A stretch of DNA of 64,000 bases from an uncultured Roseibium sp. (GTDB taxonomy: Bacteria; Pseudomonadota; Alphaproteobacteria; Rhizobiales; Stappiaceae), in NCBI RefSeq assembly GCF_963675985.1, contig NZ_OY780957.1, forward strand, positions 1,162,001 to 1,226,000. The letters run 5' to 3'. This document shows, piece after piece, positions 9,511 through 17,650 of the stretch. The notes beneath the pieces were generated by a model. The model saw only the letters and a program-made list of their open reading frames with translations. It did not search any database and was not told where the DNA came from. Position numbers and translations under genes: made by a program. The stretch's first letter is position 1; each line of letters begins with the position of its first letter.

Positions 9511-10569
9511 TTACAGTTCGGCCATCATCTTTTCGATGGCGTCGACGCGTTCCTTCTGGTGCCGGGCAATGAAGTCCCAGTCCGGCTGGTAGAGCTTGGC
9601 GCGCAATTCGTCGAAGGGCATGCCGAGCTTCCTGACGATCTCGTCCGTCGCCTTGGCATTGATGTTGCCCGGGATGTAGCCCGACAGCGCGACACCGCGT
9701 TCCTGCGGCGCGGCACTGGCGATGTAATTGAGCCATTTGGCCACCATGTCACGGTCGGCGACGCCTTTCGGCGCGACGATGACATAGGGGAGCAGCAACG
9801 CGCCTTCGTCCGGAAGGACGATCCGGACATAATCGGCGCCGGCCTCGTTCAGGCTCCATACGCGCACCGAATAGAACGGCATGGCCGCCACTTCGCCGCG
9901 TTCCAGCATGGCGTTTTGCTGGGCAAGCGAACTGGCCACGCTCAACATGTTCTTCGCCGTGCCCTTCAGCAGTTCCATGCCGCCGTCGATGTGAAATTCG
10001 TCGCCGCCCATCGCCTTCGACATGATCGTCAGGTCGTAGGTCGAAAGATAGATCGGCCGGGTCAGGCCGATGCGACCCTTCCATTCGGGATCGGCAAGGT
10101 TTTTCCACGATGAGAAGTCCTCGACCTTGGCCTCGTTGGCGTTCATGCCGATGCCGTAATAGGCGAAATAGGGCGTGACGCCGGCCAGTTTTCCGTCCGG
10201 CGTGGTCAGCCAGTACTTCTTGTCGATGTTCTGCATCTCGGGCAGTTCTTCGAGGTCGAAGGTTTCGACCAGGCCGTCGCGCATCAGGTTGTTGGCCTGA
10301 ACATAGGTGCAGATGCCGCTGTGGTATTGCGGCGCGCCGGCCTGGGCACGGAACTGCGCTTCGGGGTTCGGAATTTCGACGATGCGAACGTCGGTACCGG
10401 TCTCGGTCTGGTAGGGGGTTGCGAAAGCCTTCTGCCAGGTATCGCCGACGCCGCCGCCCCACGAAGCGTGCAGGATCGGGCCCTCGCCGGCACGGGCAAA
10501 GCGCGGCAGGGTGGCCAGCGGTACCGCGGCGGCGGCCGCCTGGATGAGTGTGCGCCGTGTAAGCTTCAT
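9511..10569 (-). CDS. Extracellular solute-binding protein (PotD-like)
   Basis: A 352-aa periplasmic binding protein of the PotD/FutA type. The N-terminus MKLTRRTLIQ followed by a hydrophobic Ala-rich core and an ARA site (residues ~24-26) looks like a Tat signal peptide, suggesting export in folded form. The mature part starts GEGPILHASWGGGVGDTW, a typical first beta-strand of the family. The start at 10569 follows an AGGAGGA Shine-Dalgarno; the upstream extension to 10644 lacks one. It sits between the ATPase gene (17-base gap) and the permease genes. The ligand is not determined; amidated or amine compounds are plausible from the linked enzymes. Confidence 0.9.
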   Translation of the reverse strand: MKLTRRTLIQAAAAAVPLATLPRFARAGEGPILHASWGGGVGDTWQKAFATPYQTETGTDVRIVEIPNPEAQFRAQAGAPQYHSGICTYVQANNLMRDGLVETFDLEELPEMQNIDKKYWLTTPDGKLAGVTPYFAYYGIGMNANEAKVEDFSSWKNLADPEWKGRIGLTRPIYLSTYDLTIMSKAMGGDEFHIDGGMELLKGTAKNMLSVASSLAQQNAMLERGEVAAMPFYSVRVWSLNEAGADYVRIVLPDEGALLLPYVIVAPKGVADRDMVAKWLNYIASAAPQERGVALSGYIPGNINAKATDEIVRKLGMPFDELRAKLYQPDWDFIARHQKERVDAIEKMMAEL

Positions 10570-10586
10570 GGTGTCCTCCTTTGTTA

Positions 10587-11735
10587 TCAGTGCTCTTGAT
10601 GTTGCGGGGATGCGGGGATCAGTCGAACCTGGTCCATCTCCCACCCGATGGTGACGGCTTCTCCGACCGGCAGGGGGTGGCGGCCGCCGGGCCTGAAAAT
10701 TGCTTGCGCCAGAACGTCGCGACCGCCCGTTCGGATCGTGTAGGTCAGGCTTGCCCCGGAGAAACTGTGCGAAACCACTTGGCCGGTATGACGAACGCAG
10801 TCTCCAGCGCCGTCGGCGGTTTCGATGCGGACATGTTCGGGCCGCACCGAAAGGGCAACCGCCTGTCCTGGCGCGAATTCCGGCAAGTCTTCTGACAGGT
10901 CTTCCGGCAGAGCTGTCTCGAAGGGCGGGTCGTCGAAACGCAGGATCCGCTTACCGCCATCGTCGGTTGCCAGCCGGCCGTGAAACAGGTTGGTCTCGCC
11001 GACAAATCGGGCAACGAATTCGGTTTGCGGAAAATGGTAGGTTTCCACCGCCGGACTGAACTGCTCGACGAGGCCCGCATTCATCACGGCGATCCTGTCG
11101 GACATCGACAGGGCTTCTTCCTGGTCGTGGGTGACGAAGATGAAGGTTATGCCGGTTTGCTGCTGGATCGTCTTCAACTCGGTCTGAAGCTGACGGCGGA
11201 GCTTGAGGTCGAGCGCGGAAAGCGGTTCGTCGAGCAGAAGAACGTCGGGTTCGGTCACCAGAGAACGGGCAAGGGCGACCCGCTGGCGCTGGCCGCCGCT
11301 GATGCGGCCGACCGGCCGACGGGCGAAATCGGCGAGATCGACCAGTCCGAGCATGGCCATTACCTTGTCGGCAATCTCCGCCTTGCCGACGCCATGGGCG
11401 CGCAGGCCGAAAGCGACATTGTCGAAGACGTTGAGATGAGGAAAGAGCGCCAGATTCTGGAAGACGAGGCCGACGGCACGTTCGTAGGGGCGTTTTTTCG
11501 AAATGTCGGCGCCGTTCATCTGGATGGTACCGGAACTGGGCGTCTCGAAGCCGGCGATCATGCGCAGGATGGTGCTCTTGCCGCAGCCGCTGGGTCCGAG
11601 AAGGGTAACGAACTCGCCGCGGCGGATCTTAAGGGAAACGCCCCGGACCGCTTTGAACGCGCCAAAGGTACGGGTCACGTTGTTCAGTTCGAGAATGGTG
11701 TCGTCGGTCTTTGTAGGTGCCACCGGCCGGCTCAT
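10587..11735 (-). CDS. ABC transporter ATP-binding protein, PotA-like
   Basis: A 382-aa importer ATPase with Walker A GPSGCGKST, Q-loop FQNLALFPH, signature ISGGQRQRVALARS, Walker B VLLLDEPLSALD and H-loop FVTHDQEEALS, then a TOBE_2 regulatory domain in the last ~100 residues. The domain order and length match PotA-type ATPases. Start choice is uncertain: ATG codons lie at 11735, 11753 and 11765 with a GTG at 11768. The one at 11735 has GGA seven bases upstream and was preferred. It is the first gene of the minus-strand operon, facing the acyl-CoA ligase gene across a ~285-base divergent promoter region. Confidence 0.9.
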   Translation of the reverse strand: MSRPVAPTKTDDTILELNNVTRTFGAFKAVRGVSLKIRRGEFVTLLGPSGCGKSTILRMIAGFETPSSGTIQMNGADISKKRPYERAVGLVFQNLALFPHLNVFDNVAFGLRAHGVGKAEIADKVMAMLGLVDLADFARRPVGRISGGQRQRVALARSLVTEPDVLLLDEPLSALDLKLRRQLQTELKTIQQQTGITFIFVTHDQEEALSMSDRIAVMNAGLVEQFSPAVETYHFPQTEFVARFVGETNLFHGRLATDDGGKRILRFDDPPFETALPEDLSEDLPEFAPGQAVALSVRPEHVRIETADGAGDCVRHTGQVVSHSFSGASLTYTIRTGGRDVLAQAIFRPGGRHPLPVGEAVTIGWEMDQVRLIPASPQHQEH

Positions 11736-11802
11736 TTGTTTGTCCAGGATCATGGTGGCAATCATCACCCGCTGGTGGGGGGGACAGTCAAAGATTGTTT
11801 TT

Positions 11803-11820
11803 TTCGAATGTCATTCCGAA
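11803..11820. promoter_or_regulatory. Near-palindrome in the divergent ABC operon / ligase promoter region
   Basis: TTCGAATG-T-CATTCCGAA is an almost symmetrical sequence in the intergenic space 11736-12021 that separates the transporter operon from the ligase operon. A second weak dyad (ccaact at 11886-11891, agttgg at 11916-11921) lies nearby. Either could be bound by the LysR protein encoded at the end of the block. This is inference from symmetry and position only; neither site closely matches the dyad in front of the LysR gene itself. Confidence 0.3.
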
Positions 11821-12021
11821 AGGTAATGTTCTTCATCGTCAAGCGGACGATGCACCGCTTCCTGCCACCTCAACTGCTGATTTATCCAACTCGTCGATCA
11901 TGCTTTCTGGTTATAAGTTGGGAGTCATTCGGTATTTGTGGGCGCTTTCGGCGTCGCGTTACACCTTCTGGAAGCCGCGGGCTGGCCCGTGGCCGATCTC
12001 AGACAAGGATAGCCGATTTCC

Positions 12022-13647
12022 ATGCCCACCCCCGTGCCACTTACCCGCCCGGATCAAACACCCGAAGAACGTCGCGCCATAATCGAGGCAGCCGAAATGC
12101 CGACCTCGATCGGCGATCTTCTGGACCAGGGCGCGGCGGACTGCGCCGACCGCATTCTATGGACCTTTTTCGACGAGGGTATTTCGCACGACTATGGCGA
12201 GGTGGCGGAGACGAGCCGCAAGGTGGGTGCGGCATTGGCCCGCTGGGGCGTGGCGCGCGGCGACATGGTCGCGGTGATGCTGCCCAACGTGCCGGCAATG
12301 CCGCTGACCTGGCTGGGGCTCGCGCGCATCGGCGCGGTGATGGTGCCGGTCAACACGCGCTACAGTGCTCGCGAACTGCGCTATGCGGTGGAGAATTCGG
12401 GCGCTGAACGGCTGGTGATCCATCGCGATTATCTGGATCTGCTCGACGGCGAGATGCGCGGTGTTCTGCCCGACGATGCCGTGCGGATCGTCGGCGGCCA
12501 AGGCGACCGGGACTGGGAAGCGGATATCGCCGCGGCCGACGACGCACACTGTCCGCAACCGGCGATCGACCGTGACGACCTGGTCAACATCCAGTACACA
12601 TCCGGCACGACCGGCCTGCCGAAGGGCTGCATGCTGACCCATCGCTACTGGCTGACCACCGGCATGGTGAATGCCTGGCGCGACGGCCGGCGCTACGCCC
12701 GCATACTGGCGACCACGCCGTTCTCCTACATGGATCCGCAATGGCTGCTGTTGATGACGATCTATCAGCGCGGCACGCTGTTCGTCGGGCGCAAGCAGAG
12801 CGCCAGTCGTTTTTCGCTCTGGCTGGCCGAGCACCGGATCCGGTTTTGTCTCTTTCCCGAGGCGGCGACCAAACAGCCGCCAGCCCCGCATGACAATCAA
12901 AACGAGGTTGTCCGCGCAAATATCTACGGCGTGCGTGCCTCGGCCCATGCCGCGCTCGAAGCCCGCTACGGACTGATCGCGCGCGAGGCCTTCGGAATGA
13001 CCGAGATCGGCTCGGGCCTCTACATGCCGATGGAGGCGACCGACATGGTCGGTTCGGGCAGTTGCGGAATTCCGACGCCGTTTCGTCGCACGCGGATCGT
13101 CGACGAGGCCGGACACGACCTGCCCGATGGCGAGATCGGCGAATTGCTGATCGGCGGGCCCGGGTTGTTTCTGGGATATTTTCGCCAGCCCGAAGCGAGT
13201 GCGGCAGCACTCAGGGACGGCTGGTTTCATACCGGCGATCTCTTTCGCCGCGACACGCGCGGCTATCATTATATCGTCGGGCGAAAGAAGGACATGATCC
13301 GCCGCAGCGGCGAGAATATCGCCTGCAGGGAAGTGGAGGGCGTATTGCGTGACATGGACGAGATCGAGGAGGTCGCGCTGATCGCCGTGCCCGACGAAAT
13401 GCGCGGTGAGGAAGTCAAGGCCTATGTGAGCCTGCACAACGGGCATGCCGGCGACAGTGCCATGGTCGAGCGGATCATGGCCTATGCCGGGCCGCGGCTC
13501 GCCAGTTTCAAGCTGCCGCGCTATTTCGAATTCATTGCCGAAATGCCGAGAACTGCATCTTTCAAGGTAGCCAAATCCGAATTGCAAAAGGCGCGAAACG
13601 ATCATCGTACCGGTTCCTACGACCGGGTCGACGGCGTGTGGCGTTGA
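12022..13647 (+). CDS. AMP-dependent acyl-CoA synthetase/ligase (CaiC-like)
   Basis: A 541-aa ANL-superfamily enzyme that activates a carboxylic acid as an acyl-adenylate and then a CoA thioester. The P-loop YTSGTTGLPKG is at residues 192-202, the A5 motif AREAFGMTEIG near 325, the hinge region GRKKDMIRRSGENI near 425, and the adenylation Lys is probably K515 in ASFKVAKSEL (the usual TGK is SFK here). The overall style resembles crotonobetaine/carnitine-CoA ligases. It is the first gene of a plus-strand pair divergent from the transporter operon; the acid could be the product of the linked amidase or oxidase (inference). Confidence 0.9.
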   Translation: MPTPVPLTRPDQTPEERRAIIEAAEMPTSIGDLLDQGAADCADRILWTFFDEGISHDYGEVAETSRKVGAALARWGVARGDMVAVMLPNVPAMPLTWLGLARIGAVMVPVNTRYSARELRYAVENSGAERLVIHRDYLDLLDGEMRGVLPDDAVRIVGGQGDRDWEADIAAADDAHCPQPAIDRDDLVNIQYTSGTTGLPKGCMLTHRYWLTTGMVNAWRDGRRYARILATTPFSYMDPQWLLLMTIYQRGTLFVGRKQSASRFSLWLAEHRIRFCLFPEAATKQPPAPHDNQNEVVRANIYGVRASAHAALEARYGLIAREAFGMTEIGSGLYMPMEATDMVGSGSCGIPTPFRRTRIVDEAGHDLPDGEIGELLIGGPGLFLGYFRQPEASAAALRDGWFHTGDLFRRDTRGYHYIVGRKKDMIRRSGENIACREVEGVLRDMDEIEEVALIAVPDEMRGEEVKAYVSLHNGHAGDSAMVERIMAYAGPRLASFKLPRYFEFIAEMPRTASFKVAKSELQKARNDHRTGSYDRVDGVWR

Positions 13648-13661
13648 GAAAGGCGGTTGTT

Positions 13662-14534
13662 ATGAACGCTCCCATTATCGACTACGGCGCGACGCCGCCA
13701 CTGCCGGAACTGCGGCTTCAGCAGGGCGAACATCTGGCGAATTACCGCCGGGTTTATGCCACGAGCGAACAGGCGGCCGGACGAAACGACGATATCGATC
13801 TGGAAACCTTTTTCGCCCAATGCGATACGGCCGGGATTGTCCGAACGGTCATCAAGGCCCGCGACGTGGAGACGACCTTCGGCGGGCGGGTACGCAATGA
13901 GGATGTCGCGCGCATTTGCACGGAATATCCGGGCCGGTTCATCGGTTTTGCCGGCGTCGACCCGAACAAGGGTATGGTCGCCGTGCGCGAGCTGGAGCAT
14001 GCGGTTTGCGATCTGGGCCTGCGCGGCCTCAACCTGCAGTGTTTCGAGAACAGGCTCGCCATCGACGACCGGCGCATGTATCCGCTCTATGCCAAGTGCA
14101 TCGAGCTGGATATTCCGGTCAACATTCACACGGGTGTCAATTTCTCTCTGAAGAGCTCGCCCGAATTCGGCCGGCCCGACGCGCTCGACCGGGTGCTGTG
14201 CGATTTTCCGGAACTGCGCGTCTGCGCCTCGCCGCCGGGCTGGCCGTGGGTGATGGAACTCCTGTCGGTCGCCTGGCGACACGCCAATCTTTCCATCGGC
14301 CTCGTCGCGGTTCGGCCCAGGCTGCTCACCACCGAACATTCGGGCTATGGGCCGCTTCTACAATATGGCCGCACGGTGCTGAAGGATCGGATCATCTGGG
14401 GTAGCGCCTGGCCTATGATGCCGCTGGAGCGGACGATCGAGGAAGTACGCGCCCTGCCGCTGCCGGACGATGTGCAGGGCGGATGGCTGGGCGGCAATGC
14501 CCTCAATTTCCTGCGGCTCGATCTCGATATGTGA
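13662..14534 (+). CDS. Amidohydrolase-2 (TIM-barrel) family protein lacking most metal ligands
   Basis: A 290-aa protein with the fold pattern of Amidohydro_2: VDPNKGMVAVRELEHAV, a LGLRGLNL strand, then IPVNIHTG, and a C-terminal WGSAWPMMPLE. Several active-site signatures are altered. The N-terminal HxH region reads IIDYGATPP, the usual AHxGxPW reads ASPPGWPW, and the usual GSDxP reads GSAWP; only the His in NIHTG remains. The enzyme may be metal-free, or may not be a hydrolase at all. The ATG at 13662 follows AGAAAGG and lies 14 bases after the ligase stop; a GTG at 13638 would overlap the ligase gene. It is co-transcribed with the ligase by position. Confidence 0.8.
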   Translation: MNAPIIDYGATPPLPELRLQQGEHLANYRRVYATSEQAAGRNDDIDLETFFAQCDTAGIVRTVIKARDVETTFGGRVRNEDVARICTEYPGRFIGFAGVDPNKGMVAVRELEHAVCDLGLRGLNLQCFENRLAIDDRRMYPLYAKCIELDIPVNIHTGVNFSLKSSPEFGRPDALDRVLCDFPELRVCASPPGWPWVMELLSVAWRHANLSIGLVAVRPRLLTTEHSGYGPLLQYGRTVLKDRIIWGSAWPMMPLERTIEEVRALPLPDDVQGGWLGGNALNFLRLDLDM

Positions 14535-14575
14535 CCGACCTTCCGGCATCGCCAGCAAGATCGAACGCCGGCTTT

Positions 14576-15538
14576 TCAGCCGGCGTTTTCGCGACGCGGG
14601 CGCGATTGCGGCAGTCGGACAGACAAGGTGGTCGAACTGTTGGCGGACGCCTCGGCCAGCAGCTTGATACGGCGGTTCAGCACGTCCATGAAGCGGTCGG
14701 CAATGGCGGCATCGCCACGATCCTGAGGGCGCATCACCGAAAAGGTGAATTCGAGTTTCGGTTCGAAGGGACGAATGACGAGATTGGGCCAAACGCCGTG
14801 GTGAACGGCCAGCGGTTCGACAATCGCCACGCCCAGCCCACGGCTGACCAGCGAATTGGCCTCGGCGGACGTGAACACCTCGAGCCGCATCTTGCGCGAA
14901 ACCCGTTGTTGTTCGAACACCGCATCGGTCAGGTGGCGCATTCGGCTGTCGCGGGTAAAGGAAACGAATTCGGCGCCTTCGAGATCGCCCGGCCCGATAA
15001 CGTCGCGCTCAGCAAGCGGATGGCCCACGGGCAACACGCAAACCGAGGCCGCATGAAACAGCGGTTCGGTGTGCAGGGACGGATGGTGAAACTGAGTGAC
15101 GGAAAAACCAAGATCGACATTCTGACGCAACACGTCGCTGCCAACGGCCGTCGAGGTGTCGATCTTGATGTAGACATCCGGAAATTCGGCGCCGAACTCC
15201 GCCGTTGCCTCGGCGATCAGTGTATGTCCGATGGAGGTCGCCGAGATGATTCGCAATTCGCCGGTCCGGTACTCGCGCAGATCCCTCGCGAAACGTTCGA
15301 CGTCGCTCAACGAAGCCATGAGCCGGCGCACTTCCTTGTAGAGGAGTTGCGCCTCATCGGTGGGCAACAGGCGCTTCTTCTCGCGCTGGAACAGGGTCAG
15401 TCCGAGATCGATCTCCAGGCCGGCCAGCATCTTGCTCATGGCCGGTTGAGAGACAAAGAGGCGGCCGGCCGCTCCCGTGACTGTACCAACCTCCATAAAC
15501 TGGACGAACGCCTCAAGCTGGCGGTGGGTAATGCGCAT
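14576..15538 (-). CDS. LysR family transcriptional regulator
   Basis: A 320-aa LysR-type regulator. The N-terminal winged helix (residues ~4-62, with the recognition region GAAGRLFVSQPAMSKMLAGLE) is followed by the inducer-binding domain (~90-295). The ATG at 15538 is used; a TTG two codons upstream is the alternative. The last ~20 residues are Arg/Ser-rich and poorly ordered. It converges on the amidohydrolase-like gene and closes the catabolic block, so it is the natural candidate for sensing the block's substrate. A dyad at 15550-15588 directly upstream could be its own operator. Confidence 0.92.
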   Translation of the reverse strand: MRITHRQLEAFVQFMEVGTVTGAAGRLFVSQPAMSKMLAGLEIDLGLTLFQREKKRLLPTDEAQLLYKEVRRLMASLSDVERFARDLREYRTGELRIISATSIGHTLIAEATAEFGAEFPDVYIKIDTSTAVGSDVLRQNVDLGFSVTQFHHPSLHTEPLFHAASVCVLPVGHPLAERDVIGPGDLEGAEFVSFTRDSRMRHLTDAVFEQQRVSRKMRLEVFTSAEANSLVSRGLGVAIVEPLAVHHGVWPNLVIRPFEPKLEFTFSVMRPQDRGDAAIADRFMDVLNRRIKLLAEASANSSTTLSVRLPQSRPRRENAG

Positions 15539-15549
15539 CGACAAATTCC

Positions 15550-15588
15550 GGTCTAGGTCACTAACGGTTTGATTGTTAGAACAAGACC
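15550..15588. promoter_or_regulatory. Nested dyad upstream of the LysR gene (candidate operator)
   Basis: Two nested inverted repeats are visible: ggtct (15550-15554) with agacc (15584-15588), and inside them ctaac (15561-15565) with gttag (15575-15579). The site starts 12 bases before the LysR start codon, where autoregulatory sites of this family usually lie. The function is inferred from position and symmetry. Confidence 0.45.
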
Positions 15589-15801
15589 TGGCCCCGCGCT
15601 ACCTGGATGATGCTTCAGGGACGGGCAGGCCTGGCGAGCCCAGTCGCCCCGAAGCTGTGATTTTGGCCAACGTATGCAACGGCCACCCAGGTTACGCCGG
15701 CAGCGAACACTTCACCGCCGCGATCAGTCGCTCAGGGAATGGCTGTCGCGTGCACTATTAGCCACTCGATTTGAGCCAGGTATCTTTCGGTCTACTGGCT
15801 T
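15589..15801. other. Intergenic sequence between the LysR dyad and the purH leader
   Basis: With its flanks this is a ~306-base gene-free stretch (15539-15844). It holds no convincing coding frame with a ribosome site, and I could not fit the ZTP/pfl riboswitch consensus to it despite its position upstream of purH. The open frame that extends purH upstream through this region is Arg-rich and unlike the protein family. This is the right-hand edge of the putative insertion. Confidence 0.4.
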
Positions 15802-15837
15802 TCGTGATAGGGCGACGCCAAATCCCACATCACGAGG
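15802..15837 (+). promoter_or_regulatory. Hairpin overlapping the purH ribosome-binding site
   Basis: The arms tcgtgat (15802-15808) and atcacga (15829-15835) form seven perfect pairs, with an inner ggg/ccc (15810-15812, 15824-15826). The 3' arm runs into the likely Shine-Dalgarno GAGG (15834-15837), seven bases before the purH ATG. Folding would partly hide the ribosome site, so this may control purH translation. This is seen in sequence; the regulatory role is inference. Confidence 0.45.
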
Positions 15838-15844
15838 CAAATCG

Positions 15845-17461
15845 ATGGCCATTGTTTCCAAAAGCGTCCCCGTACCGCCGCTCGTTCCCGTCAAGCGCGC
15901 GCTTCTTTCCGTTTTCGACAAGACCGGACTGATCGACTTTGCAAAGGCGCTTGCGGATCGTGGCGTGGAACTGGTCTCTACCGGAGGCTCCTACAAGGCG
16001 CTCAAGGAAGCCGGTCTTGCCGTGCTCGACATTTCCGAGGTCACCGGCTTTCCGGAAATCATGGACGGCCGAGTGAAGACGCTGCATCCGGCCGTTCATG
16101 GCGGTCTGCTCTCGATCCGCGATGACGCCGATCACCGGAAGGCGATGGCCGACCATGGCATCACAGGCATCGACCTGTTCTGCGGCAATCTCTATCCGTT
16201 CGAGGATGTCGTCGCCAAAGGCGCGGATTACGCCACCGGCATCGAGAACATCGACATCGGTGGTCCGGCCATGACCCGCGCGGCCGCCAAGAACCACGCC
16301 TATGTTACGGTCGTGACCGATCCGGCCGATTATGACGAGGTGATCGCCGAACTGGACAAGAACAATGGTCAGTCGCCGATCGAGCTGCGCAAGAAGCTCG
16401 CCCTGAAGGCCTTCGCACGCACCGCCGCCTATGACGCGGCCGTCTCTAACTGGATGGCCGATCAGCTCGGCGAGGAAACGCCGTCCTACCGAGCCGTCGG
16501 CGGAAAGCTCGCCGAAGTCATGCGCTACGGCGAGAACCCGCATCAGACGGCCGGCTTCTACAAGACCGGCGAAGAACGACCGGGCGTCGCCACCGCCCGC
16601 CAGATCCAGGGCAAGACGCTCTCCTACAACAACATCAACGACACCGACGCCGCTTTCGAACTGGTCAGCGAATTCGATCCGGCCCGTACCGCCGCCGTTG
16701 CCATTATCAAGCATGCCAACCCCTGCGGCGTCGCCGAAGCGGCAACCCTCAAGGATGCTTACGAACTGGCCCTGCGCTGCGATCCGGTCTCCGCCTTCGG
16801 CGGTATCGTCGCCCTGAACAAGACCCTTGATGCGACAGCCGCCGAGGAAATCGTCAAGATCTTCACCGAGGTGATCATTGCACCGGATGCGGACGAAGCC
16901 GCGCAGGAAATCATCGCCTCCAAGAAGAACCTGCGCCTGCTGCTCACCGGTGGTCTGGCCGATCCCCGCGCCAAGGGTCTGTTCGTGAAAACCGTTGCCG
17001 GCGGTCTGCTTGCCCAGTCCCGCGACAATGGCGTCATTGACGATCTGGACCTCAAGGTCGTCACCAAACGTGCACCGAGCGCGCAGGAACTGGCGGACCT
17101 GAAATTCGCTTTCCGCGTCGCCAAGCACGTCAAGTCAAATGCCATCGTTTACGCAAAAGACGGCGCCACGGTCGGCGTCGGCGCCGGCCAGATGAGCCGG
17201 GTGGATTCCGCGCGAATCGCGGCCCGCAAGGCCCTGGATGCAACCGAAGCGGCCGGCCTCTCCGAACCGCTCACCAAGGGCTGCGTGGTCGCCTCGGATG
17301 CCTTCTTCCCCTTCGCGGACGGTCTGCTTTCTGCGGCCGAGGCCGGCGCAACGGCTGTCATCCAGCCGGGCGGTTCCATGCGCGACGACGAAGTGATCGC
17401 AGCAGCCGATGAGGCGGGTCTCGCCATGGTCCTCACCGGCATGCGGCACTTCCGCCACTGA
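15845..17461 (+). CDS. purH: Bifunctional AICAR formyltransferase/IMP cyclohydrolase PurH
   Basis: A 538-aa enzyme for the last two steps of de novo purine synthesis (AICAR to FAICAR to IMP). The N-terminal MGS-like cyclohydrolase domain (residues ~15-160; KRALLSVFDKTGL, HPAVHGGLL) is followed by the transformylase domain with YGENPHQTAG and IKHANPCGVAEA. The length is exactly that expected of the family. The start was set at the ATG at 15845 (MAIVSKSVPVPP); upstream sequence in the same frame is not protein-like. A strong intrinsic terminator follows, so the gene is probably monocistronic. Confidence 0.97.
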   Translation: MAIVSKSVPVPPLVPVKRALLSVFDKTGLIDFAKALADRGVELVSTGGSYKALKEAGLAVLDISEVTGFPEIMDGRVKTLHPAVHGGLLSIRDDADHRKAMADHGITGIDLFCGNLYPFEDVVAKGADYATGIENIDIGGPAMTRAAAKNHAYVTVVTDPADYDEVIAELDKNNGQSPIELRKKLALKAFARTAAYDAAVSNWMADQLGEETPSYRAVGGKLAEVMRYGENPHQTAGFYKTGEERPGVATARQIQGKTLSYNNINDTDAAFELVSEFDPARTAAVAIIKHANPCGVAEAATLKDAYELALRCDPVSAFGGIVALNKTLDATAAEEIVKIFTEVIIAPDADEAAQEIIASKKNLRLLLTGGLADPRAKGLFVKTVAGGLLAQSRDNGVIDDLDLKVVTKRAPSAQELADLKFAFRVAKHVKSNAIVYAKDGATVGVGAGQMSRVDSARIAARKALDATEAAGLSEPLTKGCVVASDAFFPFADGLLSAAEAGATAVIQPGGSMRDDEVIAAADEAGLAMVLTGMRHFRH

Positions 17462-17490
17462 CCTGGTAAAAGGTTTCCGGCGCAAAAATC

Positions 17491-17531
17491 AGGCAGCCGC
17501 CTAATATTTAGGCGGCTGCCTTTGTATTTTT
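17491..17531 (+). terminator. Intrinsic terminator after purH
   Basis: A perfect 14-bp stem, aggcagccgcctaa (17491-17504) and ttaggcggctgcct (17508-17521), with a three-base loop, is followed by a T-rich run (ttgtatttttt). It is one of the clearest rho-independent terminators in the window. Confidence 0.93.
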
Positions 17532-17650
17532 TACAAGTAATTCCTTCCTGAATGACAAGTAACCCAGGGTTTCGGACAGAACTTATTAATCAATATCTTC
17601 TATCCGTGGATTCTGGTCAGATTACCTCGCCGGCTGGGCATTGAGCCGTC

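Noticed and set aside
15539..15844. ZTP (pfl) riboswitch upstream of purH
   Set aside because: The conserved GCC-TGGGC end and the matching pseudoknot arm are not found; only a local hairpin near the start codon is supported.
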